A stretch of DNA of 64,000 nt from an uncultured Prevotellaceae bacterium (GTDB lineage Bacteria > Bacteroidota > Bacteroidia > Bacteroidales > Bacteroidaceae). The translations under genes were made by a program, and so were the position numbers. The stretch lies in assembly GCA_937915745.1 (NCBI GenBank), contig CALGGJ010000069.1:1-64000 (forward strand). Reading direction: 5' to 3'. The notes beneath the pieces are model-generated. The model had not been told where the DNA came from and searched no databases. It saw nothing but the letters and a program-made list of their open reading frames with translations. Below, in pieces: positions 62,503 to 64,000 of the stretch; position 1 is the first letter of the stretch, and each line of letters opens with the position of its first letter.

Positions 62503-63999
62503 TCAGAATGTCATGCGCACATTGCCCCGTATGCCCCAGCGGTTGGTTCCCACGTCGTTGAGGTATGTGAGTCGGCGGACGTACTCTATATGTATGAGTT
62601 TGAATATGTTGTGTATGCCAAGCCGCAGTTCTATGTATGGAGTTTTTTTGTCCATCACCACTGTGTTGCATTCGTATGTGCCGTCAGCCTTGAAATGTCC
62701 TGGAAAATAGAACAGGTTGGTGTTATCTCCGGCTTTTGCCGGATTATTTTTGTCGGTCAGTGTACCCCACAATAAGTTGACACCTACCATTTCCCTCCAT
62801 TTCAGTTTCCTGAGCAGTGGTATGCGGTTGAACAGTTTACCATTAAAATCCCACGAATACATTGCCGATAGATACCGGTCGTTTAGGAACTCCAAGTTGC
62901 TGATGAGCGAGAACGTGTTGTCTTCAAGTATATACGATTGGTTTGCAGCCGGATGTATGAGCAGAGGGAATGGTACTTTGCTCCATTGTATGCCTCCCTT
63001 GATATTAAAATCCATCTTACCCCAGTTGTTTGGCATCCAGAATCGCTTGTATATTTCAAACTCGGTCACATTATAGTCGTATTCGCCACCCAGCACATTG
63101 TCGAAACCCATTGTTTGACCCACTGTTATTATCGGTGCATCGTTGTTTATCTTCAACCGTCGCTGTTTGGTGTTGACGTATGTTGCCCCAGGCTCAAACG
63201 ATATTGATGCTTTCAGTTCGGTAGTCGTCATGCTACGTAGCCACTGTGCGGGGTCGGGGGATGGCAACGGGTTGTTTCCCAGGGGCTGATAGAACATTGC
63301 ATCGACCGGTTTGTTTTTGGTATGAGTAGCCGTCAGGTTGAATTTCAGGCCATTTTCGTATTCTCGATCGTACTGTACTTTTACTTCCTTCGTATGATTG
63401 TATTGGTCAACATCGCTTGCTTTTAACGACAGAAACATGTTGTCTTTGTCGGTAGGAATGAACTTGTCGAATGGACTCACTATATCGTTCAGATATGTAA
63501 TCGACAAATTATTCATTGGGAATTCGCGTGGCAGATATGCTTTTTTGTTGAACGAATAGAGCAGCTGGGCCTTGCCATAGATATTGTGTGAGTGGGTTCC
63601 ATAAGCAATATATCCACTTGCAAAGAAGTGTGGCGACAGGTTGGCATTTGTCAGAGCCGAAGCCCTGAAGCGGAGGCGGTCGTAGTGATTGTGTGATATA
63701 ATTGTGTTAACAGGGCCAATGTCAACATAGTTGGGGTGTATCGAGTCACCCGTCTCAACAAAATTTTCCACAAGCGACTTGAATGCGAATATCATATACT
63801 TGAATCCTTTTACATTTTGCAGTCGGTCGAGAAAGGAGTCCATGTTGCGTTCGCTCTTTGTAAGCTCCACTTCGCGGTATTCGTTCCAGAAAGCCTCGTC
63901 CTGCATCTCAGCATCGGGTTCCTTGAATACAGTGCCTTTTATGTGTTTGAATACTTTGGGCTGAATTTCATCGAATGAGTAGTTTGTGTTTCTTATCAC
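62503..63999 (-). CDS. DUF5686 family outer-membrane protein, 5' end missing
   Basis: A partial gene, cut by the right edge of the window. Its translated part runs for at least 498 residues and the coding frame continues past 63999. The content matches DUF5686, a Bacteroidetes outer-membrane family with an N-terminal CarboxypepD-like plug (outside the window) and a C-terminal beta-barrel. Clear strands include 'LFYFPGHFKADGTYECNTVVMDKKTPYIELRLGIHNI', 'SYILEDNTFSLISNLEFLNDRYLSAMY' and the final 'GIRGNVRMTF'. The Met at the edge is internal. It is the most upstream visible gene of the minus-strand DUF5686-TPR-DUF4105 group. Confidence 0.82.
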   Translation of the reverse strand: MIRNTNYSFDEIQPKVFKHIKGTVFKEPDAEMQDEAFWNEYREVELTKSERNMDSFLDRLQNVKGFKYMIFAFKSLVENFVETGDSIHPNYVDIGPVNTIISHNHYDRLRFRASALTNANLSPHFFASGYIAYGTHSHNIYGKAQLLYSFNKKAYLPREFPMNNLSITYLNDIVSPFDKFIPTDKDNMFLSLKASDVDQYNHTKEVKVQYDREYENGLKFNLTATHTKNKPVDAMFYQPLGNNPLPSPDPAQWLRSMTTTELKASISFEPGATYVNTKQRRLKINNDAPIITVGQTMGFDNVLGGEYDYNVTEFEIYKRFWMPNNWGKMDFNIKGGIQWSKVPFPLLIHPAANQSYILEDNTFSLISNLEFLNDRYLSAMYSWDFNGKLFNRIPLLRKLKWREMVGVNLLWGTLTDKNNPAKAGDNTNLFYFPGHFKADGTYECNTVVMDKKTPYIELRLGIHNIFKLIHIEYVRRLTYLNDVGTNRWGIRGNVRMTF

Positions 64000-64000
64000 G

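Overview
This window looks like a chromosome segment from a member of the Bacteroidales, most likely Prevotella or a close relative. The evidence: almost every well-placed promoter has the Bacteroidetes -7 box TAnnTTTG; start codons mostly lack a Shine-Dalgarno sequence; and the gene content is typical of the phylum (BtuG-type surface lipoprotein, DUF1573, DUF4301, DUF4468, Porin_10, GGGtGRT protein, DUF4105, DUF5686, DUF1015). GH5 and GH105 glycosidases and dockerin-tailed proteins suggest a plant-fibre-rich gut or rumen habitat, but that is inference. No tRNA, rRNA, CRISPR array, prophage or intact insertion sequence was found.

Layout. 0.1-1 kb: a small minus-strand DUF1573 operon. 1.07-6.65 kb: a cobalamin-uptake locus, with a clear B12 riboswitch, a BtuB-like TonB-dependent receptor, a BtuG-like surface lipoprotein and a BtuF-like binding protein on the plus strand, and a BtuC-like permease facing them on the minus strand. 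No BtuD ATPase is present. 6.7-13 kb: minus-strand secreted enzymes (alpha/beta hydrolase, endonuclease I with a dockerin, a large multidomain dockerin protein, an endonuclease/exonuclease/phosphatase family enzyme). 13.5-21.5 kb: plus-strand envelope genes, including two unusual fusions (SGNH hydrolase with cyclophilin, and nitroreductase with glutathione peroxidase), a Porin_10 operon, an MFS transporter and an FHA-like protein. 21.5-24.3 kb: an outer-membrane barrel, a GH5 endoglucanase and an 0.8 kb repeat-rich intergenic region. 24.4-33.3 kb: housekeeping genes (DUF4301, purT, dnaB, ispE, ligA, dapA). 33.4-41.9 kb: a lone glycosyltransferase, a low-molecular-weight tyrosine phosphatase, a GH105 enzyme, a flavodoxin lipoprotein, a CotH protein, cytidine deaminase and a LysM glucosaminidase. 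42-50 kb: the Fe-S scaffold-like/GGGtGRT pair, a C69 dipeptidase coupled to a BASS-family transporter, a DnaJ-like protein, and a metallophosphatase coupled to miaA. 50.4-56.5 kb: a glycine-zipper lipoprotein, then serC, serA, DUF1015, YigZ and mltG in a tight run. 56.6-64 kb: minus-strand secA, DUF4105, TPR and a DUF5686 gene cut by the window edge.

How they fit together. The B12 genes bind cobalamin at the surface, pass it through the outer membrane and deliver it to an inner-membrane importer. serC and serA supply serine. purT, ispE, dapA, ligA, dnaB and secA are core metabolism, replication and export. The best leads for something undescribed are the operon at 19.6-21.5 kb (an exported nitroreductase-peroxidase fusion, an FHA-like protein with a cysteine cluster, and a two-helix membrane protein), the SGNH-cyclophilin fusion, and several dispersed intergenic repeat families. 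One of these has an identical 16-bp core at four places, two of them about 64 bp upstream of a -7 box.
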